Positions 25,961 to 32,971 of a stretch of DNA of 64,000 bases are shown here, one piece after another. A program made the translations under genes and the position numbers. This stretch comes from Multivorans sp965116445. Its GTDB lineage: Bacteria > Acidobacteriota > Thermoanaerobaculia > Multivoradales > Multivoraceae. Each line of letters begins with the position of its first letter. The first letter of the stretch is position 1. The DNA is taken from contig OZ220688.1 in NCBI GenBank assembly GCA_965116445.1, positions 434,001 through 498,000 of the forward strand. Direction: 5' to 3'. The notes under the pieces were generated by a model. The model was not told the origin of the DNA. It searched no databases and saw only the letters and a program-made list of their open reading frames with translations.

Positions 25961-27580
25961 ATGGGGCACCGAGTCGTTTTCTTCGCAACGGTCGCCTTCC
26001 TGGGTGTGGTCGTTCTCGGCTGCGGCCCGTCCGTGATGCGCGAAAACCCCGTCGGGGCGGCCCACGCCGGCAATGACCACGCCGGTCATGGCCGCGCTGG
26101 GCACGCCGGCCAGGTCGTCCAGGGCGAGACAAGAGCCGGGGATCAGGACCCGACCGCCGGGGATACCCCGCAGGTCGTCCGCTATCGGGCCGGCGACGGG
26201 TTCGTGCCGGCTCGGCTCGACGTTCAAACGGGAACGCGAGTGCTCCTCGTCGACGAATCGGGCGGGGATCTGGCGCCGATGTTCGGCGCCGCGCACAGCG
26301 TAGAAGACGACTCCGGGGCCGCGGACCACGACGCGGCTTCCGCGGAAGCGGACCACGATCAGCATGGGCACGCAGGCCACCACGGCGGGGCGGCGCCGGT
26401 CTGGATGCGGGAGGATCCGGATGGCGCAGGGCCGTGGAGCCACGCGTTCTCGACCAGCGGCTACTGGCGTTTCCACAACGCGAAGGCGCCGGGCCATGTC
26501 GCTCTGATCGTTGCGCTGCCGCCGGAGGGGACGATGCTTGAGCCCCTCGTGACGAGTGCGGAGGCGCTGACCTTCCCGGCAGCGCCGGAGTTGACGAACG
26601 AGCAGTTCACCGAGCTGCTCGGCGATACCGGCAAGGTGCGGGAGTACATGGAGATCTACGGCCCGGCCAACACGCTCAACCTCCTTCGCCAGGGCGAGAT
26701 CGAGACGGGCATCGACTGTCACAGCGGGGCGCATCACCTGGGCCGGATGGCGTTCGCGGAGTACGGCGCGGCGGCTGTGCTCGGTGTCGACGAGGTTTGC
26801 CAGTCGGGAGTGCGTCACGGCGTGATGGAGCAGCTCTTCGTGAGTCGGGGCATCACGAACCTGGCGGAGGACGTGGGCGCTCTTTGTCCCTCTGCCGAGA
26901 TCCCCTTCATTCGGCACCAGTGTCTGCACGGGGTCGGTCACGGCGTGATGGCGTGGACCGCCTACGAGCTGGAGGACGCGCTCGGGCTTTGCGACCGGTT
27001 GGGGGAGGAGGACGACCTGACCCGGCGTTCCTGCTACACGGGCGTGTTCATGGAGAACGTGGTCAGTGGGCTGTCCGGCGAGGTGGGGCAGACATCAGCC
27101 TACGTGGACGATGAGGATCCGCACTACCCGTGCAACGCACTGCCCGAGCGCTATGTCAACGACTGCTACTGGTACCAGACGTCGCAGATGCTGAACGTCT
27201 TCCACCACGACCTGAGCCGAGTGCCGGAAGCCTGCCAGGAGGCGCCGCCGGTCGCCCGCAGGGCCTGCTTCGGGAGCTGGGGGCGCGACATCGGCGGCAC
27301 GCACCGCGGGAACCCGTACCTGATCGCCCAGTACTGTCGCCTGGCGCCGACCCTCGGCTTCCAGGGGGATTGCATCGACGGCGCGGCCCGGACCGTGTTT
27401 TGGGACTCGACCCAGCAGGATGCGGGCATCGCTTTGTGCACGGAGGTCGAGGACCCCATCGCCGCCGAGACTTGCTGGCAGACGATCGTCAGCCAGGCCC
27501 ACCTGGTCGGTTCCGATCTGGCGCCCTTCTGCGCTCAGCTTCCGGGTCGCTGGCTGGACCGTTGTCTCCGGCGTCCCTGA
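25961..27580 (+). CDS. His/Cys-rich lipoprotein with a possible cupredoxin-like N-terminal domain
   Basis: From the ATG at 25961 the protein is 539 residues with a lipoprotein signal (FFATVAFLGVVVLGC, lipid Cys near residue 21). The next ~130 residues are full of His (HAGNDHAGHGRAGHAG, DHDQHGHAGHHGG). Between these stretches lies FVPARLDVQTGTRVLLVDE, which has the spacing of a plastocyanin-like Greek-key strand. The C-terminal ~330 residues hold about 20 Cys and the repeated patterns IDCHSGAHHLGRMAF, SGVRHGVMEQLF and HQCLHGVGHGVMAWTA. These look like internal repeats and possible metal ligands. No family is recognised. A metal-binding cell-surface role (copper or zinc) is inferred. An ATG at 25895 is in frame but lies before the signal peptide. 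Confidence 0.5.
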   Translation: MGHRVVFFATVAFLGVVVLGCGPSVMRENPVGAAHAGNDHAGHGRAGHAGQVVQGETRAGDQDPTAGDTPQVVRYRAGDGFVPARLDVQTGTRVLLVDESGGDLAPMFGAAHSVEDDSGAADHDAASAEADHDQHGHAGHHGGAAPVWMREDPDGAGPWSHAFSTSGYWRFHNAKAPGHVALIVALPPEGTMLEPLVTSAEALTFPAAPELTNEQFTELLGDTGKVREYMEIYGPANTLNLLRQGEIETGIDCHSGAHHLGRMAFAEYGAAAVLGVDEVCQSGVRHGVMEQLFVSRGITNLAEDVGALCPSAEIPFIRHQCLHGVGHGVMAWTAYELEDALGLCDRLGEEDDLTRRSCYTGVFMENVVSGLSGEVGQTSAYVDDEDPHYPCNALPERYVNDCYWYQTSQMLNVFHHDLSRVPEACQEAPPVARRACFGSWGRDIGGTHRGNPYLIAQYCRLAPTLGFQGDCIDGAARTVFWDSTQQDAGIALCTEVEDPIAAETCWQTIVSQAHLVGSDLAPFCAQLPGRWLDRCLRRP

Positions 27581-27626
27581 ACGGACGTCGCTGAGCGGCC
27601 CCGCTCCCGCGACTGGCCGCGGCCTC

Positions 27627-27654
27627 GCCGTTTGCCCGGAGGTGGGCGTTCATG
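27627..27654 (+). repeat. Short repeat upstream of metalloprotease gene
   Basis: This 28-base stretch (GCCGTTTGCCCGGAG followed by GGGCGTT) differs at three positions from 31725-31752. Both copies lie just upstream of plus-strand genes, the metalloprotease and sspB. It could be a shared regulatory or repeat element; only two copies were noticed. Confidence 0.4.
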
Positions 27655-27666
27655 TAGATCTCCCGA

Positions 27667-29280
27667 ATGCCCCTTGTTGAGCTGGCCGCCCAGCGCATCC
27701 TCGTTCCGCTGGCGCTAGTGCTAACGCTAACCGCCGCCGGCGCGGCCCATGGCCAGCGCTTCCTGTGTGAGCCGATCAACGTGGGAACGCCGGGTCTGCG
27801 GGGGATACCGGAGTTTCAGCGGGAAGAGGGTGCGGCGACCGCGCCGGTGACGATCGACCTGATGCTGCTGTACAGTCCGGCGGCCATCGAGCAGGGGATT
27901 CACGGGTACCTGAACCGGACGCTGGAAGACGCGAACGACATCTTCTGGAACTCGGGGACGGGGATCATCCTGCGGTTGGCCGGGCTGTACTCGATGAACG
28001 AAGAGTCGCGGTTGGCCCAGGCAGCGCAGCAAGTCGAGGCGAGCGACAGGGACACCTGGAGCGAACCATCGAGTGAACTGCTTCGCCTGACCAAAGAACA
28101 CGCGGGCGTGGACTCTGTCCGGCGCGAGATCGGCGCGGACATCGTTGTCGTGTGGACTGGCGTCCGGGACTGGGCCGCCCTTGGAGGGGCTGGGAGGGCT
28201 TACGCACCCTCATCAGGAGACCAGTTCAATCGGACATTGGGCTTCGCTGCACTACATTCCGGCGGGCGCAATCGGGAGGGGACGGCGGACTTGCTTGCCC
28301 ATGAACTGGGTCACAATCTCGGCCTGCACCATCATCCCGGCGCGCCGGACCGGACCCCGGGGGAATCGCTCTACCTCGCACATGGCCAGGGCTACCTCGG
28401 CAGGAGCAGTTCCCTCGACCGCCCGTACATGACGGTCATGGGCACCTATGCCGGCGCCACGGAGCCGCGATACGGGGTGGACCGGTTCTCCAGCAGCGGC
28501 TTCCATACGTGGCGAGGCGCGAGGGTTCGCATAGGCGACAGGAACCATCGCGCCGCGGACGTCGCGGCGGTGACGGCGCCCTTCGTGGCGGCTTACGAAC
28601 GCTCGACCTCGTCGCCCGAACCGCCACGGGACGAAGCTCCCGAGGCGCCGAGCAATCTAACCGCGACCGTTGTCGACGCGAAGGCGGTGCGTTTGACCTG
28701 GGTTGACCGTTCGGACAACGAGAAGGGGTTCGAGATTCACTTCCGGCGTGCCGGAGGCAACTGGAGCCAGTTGGACAAACCGGCGGAAGCGAACCGGACA
28801 TCGGCGCGGCTGACTTGGAACGAACCGCCGTCCGCCAGGACGTGGAGCTTCCGGGTGCGGGCCTTCAACGATGCGGGCGGGACTTACAGCAACACGGTCA
28901 CCGTCACGCTGCCCGACCCGAACACGGCGCCGCCCCCGCCGGGCTGCCCCGCGGACCGCGCCTGTCTGAGCAAGGAGGGCTTCCAGGTCTTCGTCAGCTT
29001 CTGGAGCAAGGATCAGTGGAACCGGGCGAGCCGGCTCACCACGGCCAACGTCGGGGAGTCCGCCGCTGTCTTCTACTTCTTTTCGGCGGACAATCCCGAG
29101 TTGCTCGTGAAGGTCGCGAACGGGTGCTCGATCAACGGCCACTGGTGGGTCTATGGCTCTGCGGCGACCGACCTCTACTACTACGTCCAGGTCGTGACGG
29201 AGGGAGGCGACGGCGTGTCCTACCAGCGCGGCCCCCAGCGGCCGCTGATTGCCGACTCGAAGGCGATTCCCTGCCAGTGA
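27667..29280 (+). CDS. Secreted zinc metalloprotease with fibronectin-like and C-terminal acidobacterial domains
   Basis: This 537-residue protein has a signal peptide (LALVLTLTAAGAAHG). The catalytic domain carries HELGHNLGLHHHP near residue 212 (HExxHxxxxxH, with the Glu) and a downstream Met-turn TVMGTYAG, as in M12-type metzincins. A fibronectin type III-like domain follows around residues 320-415 (APSNLTATVVDAKAVRLTWV, then SFRVRAFNDAGG). The last ~100 residues (CLSKEGFQVFVSFW, FFSADNPELLVKVANGC, INGHWWVY) match a domain often found at the C-terminus of secreted proteins in Acidobacteriota. It probably degrades external protein. The gene stands alone and converges with the HNH gene. Confidence 0.82.
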   Translation: MPLVELAAQRILVPLALVLTLTAAGAAHGQRFLCEPINVGTPGLRGIPEFQREEGAATAPVTIDLMLLYSPAAIEQGIHGYLNRTLEDANDIFWNSGTGIILRLAGLYSMNEESRLAQAAQQVEASDRDTWSEPSSELLRLTKEHAGVDSVRREIGADIVVVWTGVRDWAALGGAGRAYAPSSGDQFNRTLGFAALHSGGRNREGTADLLAHELGHNLGLHHHPGAPDRTPGESLYLAHGQGYLGRSSSLDRPYMTVMGTYAGATEPRYGVDRFSSSGFHTWRGARVRIGDRNHRAADVAAVTAPFVAAYERSTSSPEPPRDEAPEAPSNLTATVVDAKAVRLTWVDRSDNEKGFEIHFRRAGGNWSQLDKPAEANRTSARLTWNEPPSARTWSFRVRAFNDAGGTYSNTVTVTLPDPNTAPPPPGCPADRACLSKEGFQVFVSFWSKDQWNRASRLTTANVGESAAVFYFFSADNPELLVKVANGCSINGHWWVYGSAATDLYYYVQVVTEGGDGVSYQRGPQRPLIADSKAIPCQ

Positions 29281-29335
29281 GCCGGTGCCCCGCCGCGTCG
29301 ACGACGGAAAGCGCTTGAGAGTTCGCGGCCGGCCG

Positions 29336-30265
29336 CTACGCCGAGCCGCTCTCCCGCGGTTCTCCGCGGAAGACTTCTTGCCGATGCCAGGCGACGAAGG
29401 TCGGGTCGGGCCGTTGTTCGCGCCGCTGAGGCGTTCGGATCGGCCGGTCATGGTGGCGGAGAAGATCCTGGAAGGTGGCGCTCTGGCCGTGGGCGACGTC
29501 CGACACGAGGACGCGGTACTCGTCGGCTGCGGGCTCGAGGCAGATGGCGCCGCGGTCGAACGTCACATGGTGAAGGGTGCAGAGGGCGAGGCCGTTTCGC
29601 ACCTCGTCCGGTCCGTCCAGGTGGTGCCACTTGATGTGGGCGGCTTCGAGGCCCACGAGAGCGTCGTCGACCCGGATGTCGAAGTCGCAGATCGCGCAGC
29701 GCCGTTCGTAGGCCGTGAGCACTCTGGGCCGGAAGTTCGGGTCACGCGGACGTTTCGTCGCACCCGGAACGATCAGCCTGTCCGCTTCGCTGGCGAGCCC
29801 GACCGCGTCGAGGATGGCCTCGTGCAGCGACTTCGGGAAGTGCCCGGACAGCAGCTTCCCGGCAGCCTCCTGAACGAGCTGCGGATCTCGCTTCAGGAGA
29901 CGGAAGACCGGCTCGGGGAAGCCGCCGCGGGCGCCGGTGTCCCGGAGCAGGCGATCACTCGGGTTGGCTTGCTTGCCGCCGCGGATCCTGCCCAGTTCCT
30001 CGTCGGGGATCTCCCAGAGCTCATCTGATTGCAGGCGCCAGAAGGGGTATTCCGGTCTGTAGGACTTCCGCCACGGACCGAACCCGCGCAGCAGGTCCTT
30101 GAGTTGATCCCTGATGTCGCCCTCGTAGTGGGCGAGCCTGCCTTCGCCTCGTTGCAGGCGTGCCAGAGCGAACAGCAGGAGCAATGGCTTGTGCGGCGCC
30201 CGTTCGCCCCGCCGCTTCCAGGCCTTGATCTTGCCCAGACGGCTGAGGAAGGCGTCGCGATCCAT
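29336..30265 (-). CDS. Phosphorothioated-DNA-binding HNH restriction endonuclease
   Basis: From the ATG at 30265 the protein is 309 residues. Residues 1-150 (APHKPLLLLFALARLQRG at 23-40, then YRPEYPFWRLQSDELWEI at 69-86) match the sulfur-binding domain of SprMcrA/ScoMcrA-type enzymes, which recognise phosphorothioated DNA. The C-terminal HNH domain has CAIC (190-193), GLEAAHIKWH (His210), NGLALCTLHHVTFD (Asn224, His232/233) and ends near residue 250. The family cuts DNA carrying the Rp-phosphorothioate made by Dnd or Ssp systems. Here it sits beside ssp-type genes. Its sequence from the HNH domain is repeated at 30366-30428. Upstream frame extension is antisense to that fragment. Confidence 0.8.
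   Translation of the reverse strand: MDRDAFLSRLGKIKAWKRRGERAPHKPLLLLFALARLQRGEGRLAHYEGDIRDQLKDLLRGFGPWRKSYRPEYPFWRLQSDELWEIPDEELGRIRGGKQANPSDRLLRDTGARGGFPEPVFRLLKRDPQLVQEAAGKLLSGHFPKSLHEAILDAVGLASEADRLIVPGATKRPRDPNFRPRVLTAYERRCAICDFDIRVDDALVGLEAAHIKWHHLDGPDEVRNGLALCTLHHVTFDRGAICLEPAADEYRVLVSDVAHGQSATFQDLLRHHDRPIRTPQRREQRPDPTFVAWHRQEVFRGEPRESGSA
29510..29572. repeat. 63-bp direct repeat, copy inside the HNH gene
   Basis: This copy lies in the HNH-domain coding part of the PT-dependent nuclease (residues around HHVTFDRGAICLEP). It is 60/63 identical to 30366-30428. Confidence 0.85.
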
Positions 30266-30365
30266 TGGCTGTGGGGTAGTCCGGCAGCCGGGGCGATCCC
30301 GGCGGGCGACTCGCGGAAGCCGGCCAAGCATAGCGTTGCGCGGAATGCCGTGGCTTCGGGCAGCG

Positions 30366-30428
30366 GACGCGGTACTCGTCGGCTGCGGGCTTGAGGCCGA
30401 TGGCGCCGCGGTCAAACGTCACATGGTG
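30366..30428. repeat. 63-bp direct repeat, copy at the ATPase end
   Basis: This second copy is 60/63 identical to the HNH-gene segment. Its minus-strand frame reads MTFDRGAIGLKPAADEYRV, nearly the HNH sequence. The last codon (ATG) and TGA of the DUF4143 ATPase lie within it, so an HNH-gene fragment was left at this junction by duplication or recombination. Confidence 0.85.
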
Positions 30429-31612
30429 TCGATCAGGGTGGCCAACTTGGTCAGGCCGATGACCTCGACATCCTCCGACACGCGATAGTGCTCGGTTCCC
30501 GAACCGACGACGAAGGCACGGCTCGGGCGCAGATCCGCGATCGCGCCGTGGAAGCCACGGGTGGGCCGGGGCGCGGAAGCGCGCTTGATCTCGACGGCCC
30601 AGAGCGCCTCCTCGCCGGGGAGTTCCAGCACGAGGTCAACCTCGGCGCCGGAGCGGGTACGGTAGAAGGTGGCCCGTGTGCCCGTCGGTGCGACACTCAG
30701 GAGGTTCTCGATGACAAAACCCTCCCAGCTCGCACCGACCACGGGATGGCCTGACAGGGCGTTGAAGTCGGTGATTTTCAGCAGGGCATGAACGATGCCG
30801 CTGTCCCTGACGTACACCTTCGGCGACTTGATCAGCCGCTTGGCGACGTTCGCCCGGAGCGGAGGCAACCTGCGCACCAGCATCAGATCGACGAGCAGGT
30901 CGATGTAGGTCGTGACGGTCGGGGCGGACACCGCCAGACTGGCCGCCAGTTTCGACGCGTTCAGCAACGTGCCCTGGTCGTGCGCGAGCATGGTCCACAG
31001 GCGCTCCAGGGTCTCGGCAGCCAGGCGCCGGCCGGTCAGGTCGAACACGTCGCGATGAAGGTAGGTGCGTATGAAGGCGTGCCGCAGGGCGACGCTGTCG
31101 GCGTCGGTCGCCGCGAGCAGGCTGTCGGGAAAGCCGCCGCGAAGCCAGTGCGCGTTGATTGGCACTGGGGCCGACCGGGTTTCCAGCACGTTGATCGGGT
31201 CGAGCGCCACATACTCGATCCGGCCTGCGAGACTCTCTCCGGACTGTTTGAGCAGGTCGATGCTCGCCGACCCGAGAATCAGGAACCGGCCGTGTCGTTT
31301 CCCCCGTCGTCTTCCCCGGTCGATCAACCCGCGCAGGTCCCGGTAGAGCTCCGGGGCCCGGTGAATCTCATCCAGTACGACGAGGCGGTCCTCGAACTCG
31401 GCGAGAAACAGGTTCGGGTCGGCCAGCTTGTTCCTGTCCGTACTCGATTCAAGGTCGAGATAGAGAGCGTCCCGGGCCTCCCCGATCTCCCAGGCCAATG
31501 TCGTCTTGCCCACCTGTCGGGGACCGATCAGCCCGACGGCCGCCTGCCGGTCAAGGGCGGTCTCCACGGCTGCTGCCGTGCGTCGCGGCAGGGTCTCTCG
31601 AGTCGTCATCAT
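30419..31612 (-). CDS. AAA ATPase of the DUF4143 type
   Basis: This 397-residue protein has Walker A GLIGPRQVGKTTLAWEI (about 28-44) and Walker B RLVVLDEIHRAPELYRDLR. The sensor-like GRFLILGSASIDLLKQ and ESLAGRIEYVALDP follow, and in the C-terminal half the DUF4143 part (FYRTRSGAEVDLVLEL, ALWAVEIKRASA) has the PD-(D/E)XK-like strand pattern. These ATPases are found in many mobile islands and their cellular role is poorly known. It lies in the defence island, divergent from the ssp genes. Its TGA falls in the HNH repeat. Confidence 0.85.
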   Translation of the reverse strand: MMTTRETLPRRTAAAVETALDRQAAVGLIGPRQVGKTTLAWEIGEARDALYLDLESSTDRNKLADPNLFLAEFEDRLVVLDEIHRAPELYRDLRGLIDRGRRRGKRHGRFLILGSASIDLLKQSGESLAGRIEYVALDPINVLETRSAPVPINAHWLRGGFPDSLLAATDADSVALRHAFIRTYLHRDVFDLTGRRLAAETLERLWTMLAHDQGTLLNASKLAASLAVSAPTVTTYIDLLVDLMLVRRLPPLRANVAKRLIKSPKVYVRDSGIVHALLKITDFNALSGHPVVGASWEGFVIENLLSVAPTGTRATFYRTRSGAEVDLVLELPGEEALWAVEIKRASAPRPTRGFHGAIADLRPSRAFVVGSGTEHYRVSEDVEVIGLTKLATLIDTM

Positions 31613-31852
31613 TGCGGATCATAAGCGAGACTTTGGATTAGCCATGTTCGGCGGCTCGATCCGGCAAGCTGGAAGGCCACCCGGAGGTCGGCGTCGCCAG
31701 CGGGACGGCGCCTCGTTCACGGGCGCCGTTTGCCCGGAGCCGGGCGTTGATGCATGATGGACGCGATGCCCCACTCGGAGTCGGCTGGCGCCGACCGCCT
31801 TCTGAACGCCGGGTCCGCCGTGGTTCCTGGAACGACCACGTTGGACACGGCA
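31613..31852. promoter_or_regulatory. Divergent intergenic region upstream of the ssp genes
   Basis: This 240-base stretch separates the DUF4143 ATPase (minus strand) from sspB (plus strand). It must hold the promoters for both. It is GC-rich and contains the short repeat at 31725-31752, but no clear -35/-10 pair or operator was seen. An in-frame ATG at 31754 would allow a longer sspB product, so the true start is not certain. Confidence 0.45.
31725..31752 (+). repeat. Short repeat upstream of sspB
   Basis: This is the partner of the repeat at 27627-27654, with three mismatches over 28 bases. It ends 100 bases before the likely sspB start. Confidence 0.4.
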
Positions 31853-32971
31853 ATGCGGTACTCCTTCTCCGGGCATCAGACCTTCCCGTTCCGGTACGCG
31901 TGGCCCTGGAAGGGCGTTCACGCGGTCAGCCAGGATTCGGGAGTCTTCCGCCGCCCGGACGCGCTGGCGCGCCTGGGCGTGGGCAAGAACATGGTCGCGT
32001 CGATACGCCACTGGGGCGAAGCGCTGGACCTGTTCGAGGTGACGAAGGGCCGCGCCGAGCTGACCAGGCTTGGCAGGTTCCTGTTCACCCCCCCCCCCCC
32101 CCCCCCCCCCCAGAATTGCGAGAAGTCTGAGCAAACTCCGCAGCCGGCCGCCTTAGAGGGCCGCGCGACAGCGACCGGGTCCGCCGGTCTTCGGGCCGGC
32201 GCGGACGGTGTGCCCGACCGGGAGGCCGGAGGCGCGCCGTGCGACTCCGCTGCTCAGACCCTGCTCCCCGAACATGGTGAGGGCCCTGGCCAGCAGCGCC
32301 GTGGACGCGCGGCCGACCCGTACCTCGAAGCTCCGGGCACGCTCTGGCTGCTCCATTGGCGGTTGGTGTCGCGGCCCGGCCCGGCGTCGACCTGGCACCT
32401 CGTCTTCACCCGCTTCGCCGAGACCGTCTTCACGCGTGACGAACTCGCCGCCTGGCTGGTGCGGGTGGCGAGCGAGAGCGCCAGGCGGCGGACATCGCCG
32501 GCGTCCATCCGCCGCGACCTGGACGTGTTTCTCCGTACCTACCTGCCGTCGCGGCCCGACGCGCGGCGACCGCTCGAAGACGGCTTCGATTGCCCACTCG
32601 TGGAGCTTGGCCTGCTGGAGCGGGTCGGCGCGGGTCGTTTCGCGATGCGGCGGGGCCCGCGTCCGAGCCTGCCGGACGAGATCCTGCTGTTCGCCACCCT
32701 GGAGTTCTGGCAGCGGACGGCGCCAGACCTGAAGACGCTGCCCCTGGAGCGGCTGCTGTTCGATGCGGGAAGTCCCGGCGCCGCGTTCCGGCTCGGCGAC
32801 AAGGACCTGGCCCGGCGCTACGAGCGGTTGAGCGGGTCGCGCACGGCCCCCTGCGGCTTCCGCTACGACGAGACGGCCGGCATGCGACTGCTGCTCAGCG
32901 ACGGCTCGGTGGGCCCGGCCCGCGACCCCTTCGGGGCGCTCGGTTCGTACTACGGCGGGGGTCGGTCGTGA
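31853..32971 (+). CDS. sspB: DUF4007 protein, SspB-like DNA nickase subunit of the phosphorothioation system
   Basis: From the ATG at 31853 the protein is 372 residues. It begins MRYSFSGHQTFPFRYAWPWK and continues DALARLGVGKNMVASIRHWG, the DUF4007 start; from memory this is the family of SspB, the nicking component of Ssp. DPYLEAPGTLWLLHWRLV resumes the family pattern after about residue 155. In between, LGRFLF is followed by a run of eight Pro codons (24 C at 32088-32111) and about 65 unfamiliar residues, so the gene seems to carry an insert or assembly error of ~220 bases. It stays in frame. The gene couples to sspC through a GTGA overlap. Confidence 0.78.
   Translation: MRYSFSGHQTFPFRYAWPWKGVHAVSQDSGVFRRPDALARLGVGKNMVASIRHWGEALDLFEVTKGRAELTRLGRFLFTPPPPPPPQNCEKSEQTPQPAALEGRATATGSAGLRAGADGVPDREAGGAPCDSAAQTLLPEHGEGPGQQRRGRAADPYLEAPGTLWLLHWRLVSRPGPASTWHLVFTRFAETVFTRDELAAWLVRVASESARRRTSPASIRRDLDVFLRTYLPSRPDARRPLEDGFDCPLVELGLLERVGAGRFAMRRGPRPSLPDEILLFATLEFWQRTAPDLKTLPLERLLFDAGSPGAAFRLGDKDLARRYERLSGSRTAPCGFRYDETAGMRLLLSDGSVGPARDPFGALGSYYGGGRS
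32088..32111 (+). repeat. 24-base poly-C tract inside sspB
   Basis: An unbroken run of 24 C interrupts sspB after LGRFLFT and reads as eight Pro codons. Such a run could change length by slippage and switch the frame on and off, or it could mark an assembly join. It is an exact multiple of three here. Confidence 0.9.

Noticed and set aside
23585..26941. Open frame of 1118 codons on the minus strand across otsA
   Set aside because: Only the otsB part is real; the rest is antisense to otsA and the lipoprotein gene, open because GC-rich codons lack stops.
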